Shown here: positions 36,289 through 48,089 of the stretch, piece after piece
How positions within the stretch are numbered: position 1 is the first letter of the stretch
Layout: each line of letters begins with the position of its first letter
Assembly (NCBI GenBank): GCA_028280115.1
Contig: JANQMJ010000010.1
Coordinates: 100,226-164,225, forward strand
Source of the DNA: Parvularculaceae bacterium
GTDB lineage: Bacteria > Pseudomonadota > Alphaproteobacteria > Caulobacterales > Parvularculaceae
Direction: 5' to 3'
Length of the DNA: 64,000 nt
Program-made: the position numbers and the translations under genes
Notes under the pieces: model-generated
Told to the model about the DNA's origin: nothing
The model's input: only the letters and a program-made list of their open reading frames with translations
Database searches by the model: none

Positions 36289-36798
36289 ATGACGCCAAAG
36301 AAAATTCTCAGGGATTACCGGCCCAATGTGGGCGTTGCACTGTTCAATCGCGCAGGCGAGGTCTGGTACGGCCGGCGCGCGGGCGATTTCGCCGACCTCG
36401 GCGAACCGGCGGACCTTTATCGCTGGCAGATGCCTCAGGGCGGGGTCGACAATGGCGAGGATATTGTCGGCGCCGCGTACCGCGAACTCGAAGAGGAAAC
36501 CGGGATCGTTTCAGCGCGGCTGTTGACCGTGACGCCGGGCTGGCTCGCTTATGATTTTCCCGCCGGTTACAAAAAGAAGAACTGGATCGGCCAGCGCCAG
36601 AAATGGGCGGCGATGCTGTTTGAAGGCGATGAAACCGAAATCGATCTCGTCCATGACGGCAAGCAGGAATTCGACGACTGGCGGTGGGGCGAACTCGAAG
36701 AGGCGCCGTCGCTGATCGTGCCGTTCAAACGCCATATCTATCAGGAACTGATGGCGGCGTTTGTACCGCTTAGGGATTATCTGCGGCAGAGGTCGTAG
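36289..36798 (+). CDS. rppH: RNA pyrophosphohydrolase RppH
   Basis: This Nudix enzyme removes pyrophosphate from mRNA 5' ends, starting decay. 169 residues, beginning YRPNVGVALFN as in RppH/Ap4A hydrolases. WQMPQGG precedes the Nudix box (GGVDNGEDIVGAAYRELEEE in part). The WIGQRQKWAAMLFEG and FDDWRWGELEEAPSLIVPFKR segments are RppH-specific. It is the last gene of the run from obg. A large heptad-repeat inverted structure separates it from convergent atpC. Confidence 0.95.
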   Translation: MTPKKILRDYRPNVGVALFNRAGEVWYGRRAGDFADLGEPADLYRWQMPQGGVDNGEDIVGAAYRELEEETGIVSARLLTVTPGWLAYDFPAGYKKKNWIGQRQKWAAMLFEGDETEIDLVHDGKQEFDDWRWGELEEAPSLIVPFKRHIYQELMAAFVPLRDYLRQRS

Positions 36799-37146
36799 GG
36801 ATTAGGTGTTAGGTTTTAGGGATTAGGTTGCAGGTTGCAGGTTGCAGGTTTTAGACCTTCGGGCGATTAATGTGCATCGCTTCGTCCTCTCGCCTGGGCG
36901 AAGCGATTTCTGTTTTTCGCCGAAGCTTTAAGACTGGATTCCGGCTCCTCATCCTGAGCTTGCCGAAGGGCGCCGGAAAGAGCGGTTGGAAAGGTCTGTG
37001 ATTCAGAATAAAAATCGGAAGGTTTATTCCCTATTCCCTATTCCCTATTCCCTATTCCCTATTCCCTATTCCCTATTCCCTATTCCCTATTCCCTATTCC
37101 CTATTCCCTATTCCCTATTCCCTAAAACCTAAAACCTAATCCCTAT
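36799..37146. repeat. Heptanucleotide repeats forming inverted arms between rppH and atpC
   Basis: The left arm (36799-36853) is a run of 7-mers: GGATTAG, GTGTTAG, GTTTTAG, GGATTAG, three GTTGCAG, GTTTTAG. The right arm (37026-37146), read on the minus strand, is GGATTAG, GTTTTAG, GTTTTAG and then 14 exact copies of GGAATAG (98 bases, 37026-37123). About 32 bases of the arms pair with two mismatches. The 170 bases between hold a GGATTCCGG-type dispersed hairpin (36930-36980). No gene is present. The last bases overlap the atpC stop. Confidence 0.9.
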
Positions 37147-37538
37147 ATCGCCGCCTGAACCTCTTTGAGCCGGTCAAGCGTCTCCTGGGCGGTCAGTTTT
37201 TTTTTATCATTTTCCGCGTCGGCGAGATCTTCTTCGGCGTCCTTGATGCGGCGGGCGATTTCATCGGCATCGAGCGCATCGGCGGGCGTTGCTTCTTCCG
37301 CCAGCACCGTCAGACCGGCCGGGGACATCTCCGCAAAGCCGCCGCGAACGAAAAAGCGGGTCTCCTCCCCGCCATTGACGATGCGCAGCATACCCGGCGC
37401 CAGCGCGGTCATCAGGGGGGCGTGGTTCGGCAACACGCCGATCCATCCTTCCGTCCCCCGAATGTCGACCTGGTCGACATCGGCGGACATCAATTGCCGT
37501 TCCGGCGAAACGAGGTTGAAATGAAGTTTGTCAGCCAT
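37143..37538 (-). CDS. atpC: ATP synthase F1 epsilon subunit
   Basis: The central-stalk subunit that couples rotation and can inhibit ATP hydrolysis. 131 residues: an N-terminal beta sandwich (LHFNLVSPERQLMSADVDQV, GVLPNHAPLMTALAPGMLRI) and a C-terminal two-helix hairpin. Last gene of atpHAGDC, 94 bases after atpD. The gap holds a second heptad-repeat structure. Its stop codon abuts the repeats at 37146. Confidence 0.95.
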   Translation of the reverse strand: MADKLHFNLVSPERQLMSADVDQVDIRGTEGWIGVLPNHAPLMTALAPGMLRIVNGGEETRFFVRGGFAEMSPAGLTVLAEEATPADALDADEIARRIKDAEEDLADAENDKKKLTAQETLDRLKEVQAAI

Positions 37539-37544
37539 AATTCA

Positions 37545-37632
37545 GGTGAATGGTGAATGGTGAAATCGTGAGTAGCGGGCCGACGGCTGCGGTTGACGCC
37601 ATTCACAATTCACTAGTTCACAATTTTACTCC
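37545..37632. repeat. GTGAATG heptad inverted repeat inside the atp operon
   Basis: Left arm GTGAATG GTGAATG GTGAAAT CGTGAGT (37546-37573). Right arm, on the minus strand, GTGAA-CTA, GTGAA-TT, GTGAATG (37599-37630). It has the same style as the larger element 400 bases away, with a different 7-mer. It fills almost the whole atpD-atpC spacer and would form a hairpin in the mRNA. Confidence 0.75.
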
Positions 37633-39971
<2,339 letters not shown>

Positions 39972-40004
39972 GGCGTTATTCTCCGATCACGCCGCTCATT
40001 CCTC

Positions 40005-40138
40005 CCCCATTCATGGGGGAGGTGTCCGCAAAGCGGACGGAGGGGGCAGGACCCCAACTGCAAAACAATGCGTTCGCCGCAGGTTTTCGCCAACCCCCTT
40101 CGGCCCTTCGGACCACTTCCCCCGCCAGCGGGGGAAGA
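40005..40138. repeat. Two palindromic repeats inserted between atpA and atpG
   Basis: 40010-40049 is a CTCCCCCATTCATGGGGGAG hairpin followed by GTCCGC/GCGGAC arms. 40092-40138 is the minus-strand copy of the family-A repeat seen near 1710-1757 (CCCCCGC...GCGGGGG with CCGAAGGGCCGAAGG). Together they make up most of the 257-base spacer, inside an operon where spacers are normally short. Confidence 0.8.
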
Positions 40139-40154
40139 ACAAGCGTGCACGCAG

Positions 40155-40212
40155 TCTTCTGCGTCGGCTTCACGCTGGTAATGCGATTTCTGAGGTCCTT
40201 GAGGAAGGGCAT
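40155..40212 (-). pseudogene. Diverged remnant of an atpG 5' end
   Basis: From ATG 40212 the minus strand encodes MPFLKDLRNRITSVKPTQK, close to the real AtpG start [22 protein letters not shown] identity is only about 80%, with most changes at synonymous positions. After codon 19-20 it runs into the palindromic repeat. It lies 17 bases after the atpA stop, the spacing expected for the original atpG. Its frame continues through the repeats to 39976 but encodes nothing known. Confidence 0.85.
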
Positions 40213-40228
40213 GGGCGGGCGTCAACCT

Positions 40229-41758
<1,530 letters not shown>

Positions 41759-41763
41759 AGCCT

Positions 41764-42321
41764 TTAAGCCCCTTTCATCACGGTTCTGATGCGGTTGAGT
41801 TTGGTTCGAAGTGATGAGTCGATCATTTTCGAACCGATCCTGACGACGAGCCCGCCCAAAAGATCGGGGTCGACGGCGGTTGACAGATTGACGGCATGGC
41901 CGACCTCGCGCTCGATTTCCAGGCGCAGCGTCTTGACCTGATCTTCGTTCATGGGCGCGGCGGAAGTCGCCTCAGCCAAAACTTCGCCGCGGTGTTTCGA
42001 GGCCAGCGCGGCAAAGGCGGCGATCATGGCCTCGAGCGCGAACAGGCGCCGGTTCGACGCGACAAGCTTTAGAAAGTTCGTGGTCAGCGCCGAATAGCCC
42101 GCCTTTTCGGCGATCGCCGAAAGCGCCTTGAGCTGATCGGCGCTGTCATAGACCGGGCTTTTCAAAAAGCCGCGCAGGTCCGGCGCGGCGGCGATAGCGG
42201 CTTTGAGGCTCTTAAGGTCGGCCTCGACGGTTTCCAGCGCGCCTTCTTCCTGCGCCAGATCGAACAGCGCCGCCGCATAGCGGCCGGCGACGCCGGTTGT
42301 CGGGGCGAGGTCGCGGGACAC
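41764..42321 (-). CDS. atpH: ATP synthase F1 delta subunit
   Basis: The peripheral-stalk subunit (OSCP) linking F1 to the b subunits. 185 residues, GTG start at 42321 ([23 protein letters not shown]). It has the helical N-domain and the C-terminal segment [29 protein letters not shown]. It opens the F1 operon; F0 genes are not in the window, as expected for alphaproteobacteria, where they lie elsewhere. A GC-rich hairpin (42349-42366) is in its leader. Confidence 0.95.
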   Translation of the reverse strand: MSRDLAPTTGVAGRYAAALFDLAQEEGALETVEADLKSLKAAIAAAPDLRGFLKSPVYDSADQLKALSAIAEKAGYSALTTNFLKLVASNRRLFALEAMIAAFAALASKHRGEVLAEATSAAPMNEDQVKTLRLEIEREVGHAVNLSTAVDPDLLGGLVVRIGSKMIDSSLRTKLNRIRTVMKGA

Positions 42322-42348
42322 TTGGGCGCAATGCTCCTGTTGGAACGG

Positions 42349-42366
42349 ACGCCGCGAACGCGGCGT
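42349..42366 (-). promoter_or_regulatory. Leader hairpin of the atp operon
   Basis: ACGCCGCG/CGCGGCGT form an 8-bp palindrome about 30 bases before the atpH GTG. Just upstream on the minus strand is an AT-rich patch (TATGATAGTATTTT, around 42378-42393) that could hold the -10 element of the operon promoter. Confidence 0.4.
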
Positions 42367-42509
42367 TTAACCGACTGAAAATACTATCATATTGAAGGGA
42401 CCGCGCGACCCGCAGCCGCCGCCCCCATGGGGATCGCGCGAGGGGGTAGCATGGGCCTCGCCGCGACGCAACAATTGCGCGCCGCGACGGATTGGCGGGA
42501 ACGGCGCCG

Positions 42510-42662
42510 GCCGATGCTTGCCTTGCGCTGAAAGGATCAGGCCGGCCGCACGAATTCGTCGATCTGAAAGGCGAGGACCATTGGCTTTCCAACGGCGAAA
42601 CGCGCACGGAAATGCTGCGCCGTTCGATCGACTTCATCGACAAACATATCGGCGGCGAATAA
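42510..42662 (+). pseudogene. C-terminal remnant of an S9 prolyl-oligopeptidase-type hydrolase
   Basis: The plus strand encodes LKGSGRPHEFVDLKGEDHWL and then SNGETRTEMLRRSIDFIDKHIGGE, ending TAA at 42660. This matches the C-terminus of S9-family peptidases, including the catalytic His in EDHWL. No start or upstream catalytic domain remains. It lies in the 368-base gap between atpH and priA, genes that are commonly adjacent. The rest of the gap holds the atp leader and nothing else I recognise. Confidence 0.6.
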
Positions 42663-42689
42663 GCGCCGGCGCCGGATTTCGCCCCGCGG

Positions 42690-44885
42690 TCACAGAAAAC
42701 TGTAGGGATCGATGTCGACGACCCGGCGGATCGAACCGCCGATCTTCACCCGCCCCAGCCAGTCGCCGAGAAAGCGCTGGACATGGACGTTGCGCCGCGC
42801 CTTGACGAGAAAGCGCATGCGCAACTGACCGCGCAGGCGATAGATCGGCGCCGGCGCCGGGCCCCACACGTCAACGCCGTCGGCGCCGGGAATGGCGGCG
42901 CGATGGGCCGTCGCACAGGTTTTGAGCGCGGTTTCGTCCTTGCCGCGCAAAATCACCGCCGCAAGCCGGCCGTAGGGCGGAAATCCCAACGCCCGGCGGC
43001 TTTGCGCTTCGGCGGCAAGAAAGGCGTCGCGGTCGCCGCCGATCAGCGCCTGAAGCACGCCGGCGCCTGGCTGATAGGTCTGCAACAGCGCGCGGCCGGG
43101 CTTTGCCGCGCGGCCCGCCCGGCCGGTCACCTGGCTTAACAGCTGATAGGTGCGTTCGGCGGCGCGCAAATCGCCGCCGGAAAGGCCAAGATCCGCATCG
43201 ATGACGCCGACCAGGGTCAATCCGGGAAAATGATGGCCCTTCGCCGCCATCTGCGTGGCAATGAGAATGTCGATGTCGCCGCCGCTCATCGCGCTGAGGA
43301 TTTCGCGCACGGCCTGCGCCGTCGGCGCGGTGTCCGATGAAAGGATTTCAACCGCGGCGTCGGGCCAGCGCGCGCGCGCTTCCTCGGCGACCCGTTCAAC
43401 GCCGGGCCCGCACGGGGCGAGCGCGCCGACCGCGTTGCAGGCGGGGCAGGCCGCGGGCTTTTGCATGGAAAACCCCGTGTGATGGCAGACCAGCCTGTTT
43501 TCAAACCGATGCTCCACCAGCATGGTGTCCGAGCCCGGCGCGGTCATTTTGTGCCCGCAGCGCCGGCACAGGGTGAGCGGCGCATAGCCCCGGCGATTAA
43601 GAAACAGCAAAGACTGTTCGTTTACGGACAATGTCTCTTCGACGGCGCGCGCCAGCGTCGGCGACAGCCAGCGGCCTTGCTCAGGCGGGTCTTCGCGCAT
43701 GTCGATCAGGTCGATCGCGGGCAGCGACGCGCCGGCATAGCGCGCCGGCAGGCCGACAGCGCCATAACGACCCTCATCGACATTGACGACGGTTTCCAGC
43801 GACGGCGTCGCCGAGGCGAGGATAACGGGAAAACCGCCGCGCGCTCCGCGCGCCACCGCAAGGTCGCGGGCATGATAGATCACCCCGTCTTCTTGCTTGT
43901 AGGCGCCGTCATGTTCTTCATCGACAATGATCAGGCGCAGCCGCGCAAAGGGCAGGAACAGCGCCGAGCGCGCGCCGACCACCAGCCGCGCCTGACCCTC
44001 GGCGACCCGCCGCCAGGCGCGCCGGCGCTGGGCGGCGGTAAGATCGGAATGCCACGGCGCGGGCGCGGCGCCGAAACGCTCTTCGACGCGTTTGAGGAAG
44101 GGCTGGGTGAGCGCGATCTCGGGGATCAGGATCAGCACCTGCGCCTGGCGGTCGCGTGAAAGCGCCTCGGCGGCGGCTTCGAGATAGACTTCCGTCTTGC
44201 CGGCGCCGGTGACGCCGTCGATCAGCGTCGCCCCGTGACCGCCGGCGCTTATATTGCCGGCGATCTGTTGCGCCGCGGCGGCTTGTTCCGCCGAGAGGAC
44301 GCGGCCCGGCCGGGAAAGATCCGGCGGCGCGAAAGGCGGATCGGGATCGATGCCGACGGCGCGAAGCGCGCCGGCTTTTTCAAGGCCGCGGATGACGCCG
44401 TCGCTGACGCCGGCCGCTTCGGCAAGCGCGGCCGCCGACATCGGTGCGTCGCCCGCCGCCGACAAGACCGCCTGGCGCTGGGGCGTCAGGCGCGCCGGCG
44501 CAGCGCCGCCACGGACATAACCGGTCTGCATTTTCGGCGGCGTCAGCCAGTCGCCCGCGCGCATGGTCATGCGCAGGATCGAGCCCGCCGGGAACGTCGT
44601 ATAGCGCGCCGTCCAGTCGATGAAATCGATGAGTTCGGCGCTCAGACTGGGCGCATCAAGGGCGCTAAGGACGGTTTTGAGTTTTAACGCCGGCGCATCT
44701 TCGCCTTCGCCGGGCCAGACCACGCCGACCGCTTCGCGCGGACCGAACGGCGCAACCACGAATCGCCCTGGCGCAAGATCCACGCCCGGCGGCGCGCGAT
44801 AATCGAAGGCGGTGAAAAGCGGTAGCGGAAACAACACCTTGATGCGAGCGCCAGCGGGGCCGTTAAGATTCTCGCTTTCGTTCAT
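42690..44885 (-). CDS. priA: Primosomal helicase PriA
   Basis: Restarts stalled replication forks. 731 residues: an N-terminal DNA-binding domain (PLPLFTAFDYRAPPG), Walker A GVTGAGKTEVY near residue 220, DEEHDGAYKQE (DEEH box), a zinc-binding insert with the Cys pairs CRRCGH, C-H and CPACN, then the second helicase lobe (GDIDILIATQMAAKGHHFP, QVTGRAGRA). The spacing of the first Cys pair and ...VCHHTGF...CPAC is the usual PriA pattern. Confidence 0.95.
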   Translation of the reverse strand: MNESENLNGPAGARIKVLFPLPLFTAFDYRAPPGVDLAPGRFVVAPFGPREAVGVVWPGEGEDAPALKLKTVLSALDAPSLSAELIDFIDWTARYTTFPAGSILRMTMRAGDWLTPPKMQTGYVRGGAAPARLTPQRQAVLSAAGDAPMSAAALAEAAGVSDGVIRGLEKAGALRAVGIDPDPPFAPPDLSRPGRVLSAEQAAAAQQIAGNISAGGHGATLIDGVTGAGKTEVYLEAAAEALSRDRQAQVLILIPEIALTQPFLKRVEERFGAAPAPWHSDLTAAQRRRAWRRVAEGQARLVVGARSALFLPFARLRLIIVDEEHDGAYKQEDGVIYHARDLAVARGARGGFPVILASATPSLETVVNVDEGRYGAVGLPARYAGASLPAIDLIDMREDPPEQGRWLSPTLARAVEETLSVNEQSLLFLNRRGYAPLTLCRRCGHKMTAPGSDTMLVEHRFENRLVCHHTGFSMQKPAACPACNAVGALAPCGPGVERVAEEARARWPDAAVEILSSDTAPTAQAVREILSAMSGGDIDILIATQMAAKGHHFPGLTLVGVIDADLGLSGGDLRAAERTYQLLSQVTGRAGRAAKPGRALLQTYQPGAGVLQALIGGDRDAFLAAEAQSRRALGFPPYGRLAAVILRGKDETALKTCATAHRAAIPGADGVDVWGPAPAPIYRLRGQLRMRFLVKARRNVHVQRFLGDWLGRVKIGGSIRRVVDIDPYSFL

Positions 44886-44963
44886 GCAAGCCCGCGCTTG
44901 ATCCTGGCGTCGGTTTCGGGTGAATTATCGCCCGCTCTTTCGGCAAATTGCGGACCCGGCGCA

Positions 44964-45974
44964 ATGCGTATCGTTTTTCTTTCCATTTTCCTACTTGCGC
45001 TTACCGCAGGCGGCGCCAACGCCAAATACAGCCTATGCAACAAAACAAGCTATGCGCTTTCCGCGGCGATCGGCTATGTCGACAGCGACCGTCTGGCGAC
45101 GCGCGGCTGGTGGCGGCTCAGGCCCGGCCAATGCAAGGTGGTGCTGACCGAACAGACCAATCCGGGGCGCTATTTCGTCTATGCCGAAGCCATTCCCGGC
45201 CACAAGGGGGCGCTGCGCACCTGGTCCGGCGATACGCCGCTTTGCGTTGAGAATTTCGGCTTTTTCAATCTGCGAAACCAGGAAGTCTGCCGCGACGATC
45301 CCCTGCGCCAGCGCAAATTCTTCACCGTCGACGTCACCGAAAAGGCCGGCGGCAACTGGCAGACCGATTTCGCCGAGGCGAGCAATTACACCGTCTATTC
45401 CGCCGAAGTCGCCGGGGTCCAGCGGCTCCTGAGCGATCTGGACCGGAAAGTCGGCCGCATCGACGGCGCCATGGGGCGGACCACCCAGCAGGCGGTCGCC
45501 GCCTATCGCAGGGAAAAGGGTCTGACGGAAAGCACCTCGATCGACGACGAGTTGATCGACGCGCTGATCGAAGAGGCCAATGCGCATGAGGCCAAGCTCG
45601 GCTTTTTCTACTGCAATAAGACCGACGATCCGGTGTGGAGCGCAATCGCTGAAGAAATCGAGGACGAAAAATACGAGTCCAAAGGCTGGTGGAAAATCGA
45701 GCCGGGCGATTGCGCCAAGATCATCAAGGGCGAATTGGAGCGCGACCATTATTATGTTTACGGCGTCATCGAAGAGGGCCTGAGCGAACGGCCCATTGTC
45801 GGCGGCGGCAAGGCGTTCTGCATCAATGCGGTCGTCTTCACCGCCAAGAACGAACTTGGTTGCGCCGATCAGGACCTGGACGAGGCCTCCTTCCGCCGCG
45901 TCGAAATCGGCGGGGCGACGTCGGCGACATTCGAGTTTCTGCCCGACATGTTCGTGCAGCCCCCGACACAATAG
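44964..45974 (+). CDS. Secreted protein with two DUF1036 domains and a peptidoglycan-binding-like linker
   Basis: 336 residues with a clean signal peptide (MRIVFLSIFLLALTAGGANA). Two DUF1036 domains follow. Domain 1 (about 22-130) reads YSLCNKTSYALSAAIGY, GWWRLRPGQC, YFVYAEA. Domain 2 (about 225-325) reads FFYCNKTDDPVWSAIAEE, GWWKIEPGDC, YYVYGVI. Between them VQRLLSDLDRKVGRIDGAMGRTTQQAVAAYR looks like a PG_binding_1 motif. DUF1036 is an uncharacterised periplasmic domain with conserved Cys. ATG 44964 begins the signal peptide. Confidence 0.82.
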   Translation: MRIVFLSIFLLALTAGGANAKYSLCNKTSYALSAAIGYVDSDRLATRGWWRLRPGQCKVVLTEQTNPGRYFVYAEAIPGHKGALRTWSGDTPLCVENFGFFNLRNQEVCRDDPLRQRKFFTVDVTEKAGGNWQTDFAEASNYTVYSAEVAGVQRLLSDLDRKVGRIDGAMGRTTQQAVAAYRREKGLTESTSIDDELIDALIEEANAHEAKLGFFYCNKTDDPVWSAIAEEIEDEKYESKGWWKIEPGDCAKIIKGELERDHYYVYGVIEEGLSERPIVGGGKAFCINAVVFTAKNELGCADQDLDEASFRRVEIGGATSATFEFLPDMFVQPPTQ

Positions 45975-45987
45975 GCCGCCGGCTTTC

Positions 45988-46701
45988 GTGATTGATTTGC
46001 GCCATATCGACGCCTGGGTGTTCGATCTCGACAATACGCTCTATGCGGCCGAATGCGCGCTGTTTGCGCAGATCGACGCGCGCATGACGGCGTTCATCCG
46101 CGAACGGTTTACGCTTGGCCATGACGAAGCGCGGCGCCTGCAAAAAGATTATTACGTGCGCTACGGCACGACCATGTGCGGCCTGATGGTCGAGCACGAT
46201 GTCGAACCCGATGAATTTCTGGACTACGTCCATGATATCGATCTCGCGCCGATCGAGCCCCATCCAGCGTTGGCCGACGCCATCGACGCCCTGCCCGGAC
46301 GCAAATATATCTACACCAACGGCTCGGTGCGCCATGCGGAAAACGTCGCCGGCGCGCTCGGCGTGTTTCATCTTTTCGACGATGTTTTCGACATCAAGGC
46401 TGCGGGTTATGCGCCCAAGCCGCGCCGCGAGCCCTATGAGGCGTTTTTGCGTCAATACGAACTGACGCCGAAACGCGCCGTCATGTTCGAAGATCTCGCG
46501 CAGAACCTGGAAACGCCTTTCGCCCTCGGCATGACCACCGTGCTGGTTTGTTCCGATGCAGCCTGGCTCGCCGACGAGCCCCATGAAAAACGTCCCGCGC
46601 GGCTTGGCGAGGGGGCCGATCACATTCATTACGCGACCAACGATCTGGCCGCTTTTCTCAATGCGGCGGCGACCGCCGACCTTGCCGCGCAAGCGGACTG
46701 A
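45988..46701 (+). CDS. HAD-superfamily pyrimidine 5'-nucleotidase-like hydrolase
   Basis: A 237-residue HAD phosphatase of the SDT1/YjjG-like type. Motif I is DLDNTLY (near residue 12), motif II is IYTNGS, motif III is the Lys of [14 protein letters not shown], and motif IV is [13 protein letters not shown] start at 45988. It probably dephosphorylates pyrimidine nucleotides. The gene lies 13 bases after the DUF1036 gene and before dapD on the same strand, an arrangement seen in other alphaproteobacteria. Confidence 0.87.
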   Translation: MIDLRHIDAWVFDLDNTLYAAECALFAQIDARMTAFIRERFTLGHDEARRLQKDYYVRYGTTMCGLMVEHDVEPDEFLDYVHDIDLAPIEPHPALADAIDALPGRKYIYTNGSVRHAENVAGALGVFHLFDDVFDIKAAGYAPKPRREPYEAFLRQYELTPKRAVMFEDLAQNLETPFALGMTTVLVCSDAAWLADEPHEKRPARLGEGADHIHYATNDLAAFLNAAATADLAAQAD

Positions 46702-46715
46702 ACGGGCTTATTTGC

Positions 46716-47546
46716 ATGACCGATTTCGCCGATATCGAAGCGACCATCAATGCGGCGTGGGAAGATCGCGCAGCGATTTCCACAGCGACCCAAGGGGCCG
46801 TGCGCGACGCCGTCGCCGCGGCGATCGACGCGCTCGACAGCGGCGCTGCAAGGGTGGCGGAAAAGACCGACGGCGCCTGGCGCGTTCATCAGTGGCTCAA
46901 AAAAGCGGTGCTGCTGTCGTTTCGTCTCTACGCCAATGAAGCGATCCCCGGCGGGCCCGGCGCGGCAGGCTGGTGGGACAAGGTCGCGCCGAAATTTCGC
47001 GGCTGGACGGCGGCGGATTTTGCCCGCAGCGGGGTGCGCGCCGTGCCGCCCTGCGCCGTGCGCCGCGGCGCCTATCTCGCGCCCGACGTCGTTTTGATGC
47101 CGTCCTTCGTCAATATCGGCGCTTATGTGGGCGCGGGAACCATGATCGACACCTGGGCGTCGGTCGGCTCCTGCGCCCAGATCGGCGCAAACTGTCACAT
47201 CTCCGCCGGCGCCGGCATCGGCGGGGTTTTAGAGCCGTTGCAGGCCAATCCGACGATCATCGAAGACGGATGCTTTATCGGCGCACGCTCCGAAGTCGTC
47301 GAGGGCGTCATCGTCGGCGAAGGCTCGGTCCTGGGCATGGGGGTTTTCATCACCGCCTCGACCAAGATCGTCGATCGCAAGACCGGCGCGATATCTTATG
47401 GCGACGTCCCGCCATATTCCGTCGTGGTTTCCGGCAGCCTGCCCTCGGACAAGGGCGGGCCGAACCTTTACTGCGCGGTCATCATCAAACAGGTCGATGA
47501 AAAGACCCGAGCAAAGACCTCCGTGAACGAACTGTTACGGGGTTAA
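46716..47546 (+). CDS. dapD: Tetrahydrodipicolinate N-succinyltransferase
   Basis: Succinylates tetrahydrodipicolinate in the succinylase branch of lysine and meso-DAP synthesis. 276 residues: an N-terminal helical domain, then a left-handed beta-helix of hexapeptide repeats ([23 protein letters not shown] in part, [20 protein letters not shown] in part), and the C-terminal [10 protein letters not shown] segment. dapE, the next enzyme used from this pathway, is 540 bases downstream beyond a reversed cupin gene. Confidence 0.95.
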   Translation: MTDFADIEATINAAWEDRAAISTATQGAVRDAVAAAIDALDSGAARVAEKTDGAWRVHQWLKKAVLLSFRLYANEAIPGGPGAAGWWDKVAPKFRGWTAADFARSGVRAVPPCAVRRGAYLAPDVVLMPSFVNIGAYVGAGTMIDTWASVGSCAQIGANCHISAGAGIGGVLEPLQANPTIIEDGCFIGARSEVVEGVIVGEGSVLGMGVFITASTKIVDRKTGAISYGDVPPYSVVVSGSLPSDKGGPNLYCAVIIKQVDEKTRAKTSVNELLRG

Positions 47547-47572
47547 GGCGCCCGGCTTGTTTCAGGATGCGC

Positions 47573-48037
47573 CTAATACGCCTCGCCATTCTTGTGTAAG
47601 GTCTTCCAGCCGTCGCCTGCATTGACCATCCGCAAATCGACATCGGGGTCGGTATAGGTGCAGACTTCTTTAGCGGCGCGGGCGCCGACTTCCAGAAAGA
47701 CCGCGTCCTTGCCGGAACGATTGACCAGCATATGCCCCAGCGGCGCGCCCGCCTTGAACGTTGCGACATCGCCCGGGCGCAACACAGCCTCGCCGTCGTC
47801 CTCGACCAGCACCGCCTCGCCTTCGAGCATATAGACGAATTCGTCCTCGTTCTGGTGCCAGTGTCTGTGCGCCGAGGCCGCGCCGGGGGCGAGCCGCGTC
47901 AGGTTGACGCCGAACTGGGTAAGGCCGCCAAGATCGCCCAGGGCGATTTTCGACCGGCCGGCGCAATGATCCTTATAGGGCGCCGGATAAGCGCAGCCGG
48001 TTCGCGCGGACGCGGTTGTGAGGTCGACTTTCGGCAT
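47573..48037 (-). CDS. Cupin-domain protein
   Basis: A 154-residue single-cupin protein. Motif 1 contains HRHWHQNEDEFVYMLEG with the metal ligands H-x-H-x4-E. Motif 2 is PLGHMLVN with the second His. The C-terminal part (YTDPDVDLRM) resembles the DUF-type cupins of unknown substrate often annotated as transcriptional-regulator-like cupins. It lies reversed between dapD and dapE and looks like a later insertion into that pair. Confidence 0.82.
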   Translation of the reverse strand: MPKVDLTTASARTGCAYPAPYKDHCAGRSKIALGDLGGLTQFGVNLTRLAPGAASAHRHWHQNEDEFVYMLEGEAVLVEDDGEAVLRPGDVATFKAGAPLGHMLVNRSGKDAVFLEVGARAAKEVCTYTDPDVDLRMVNAGDGWKTLHKNGEAY

Positions 48038-48089
48038 TTTAAGCCCCGCTTATCTTGTTAACTTCCCGCACCTAGACTAGCCGAAAGCC

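Noticed and set aside
37026..37123. 14 identical 7-mers as a CRISPR array or a telomere
   Set aside because: There are no spacers and no cas genes, the unit is 7 bases, and it lies inside a chromosome between housekeeping genes.
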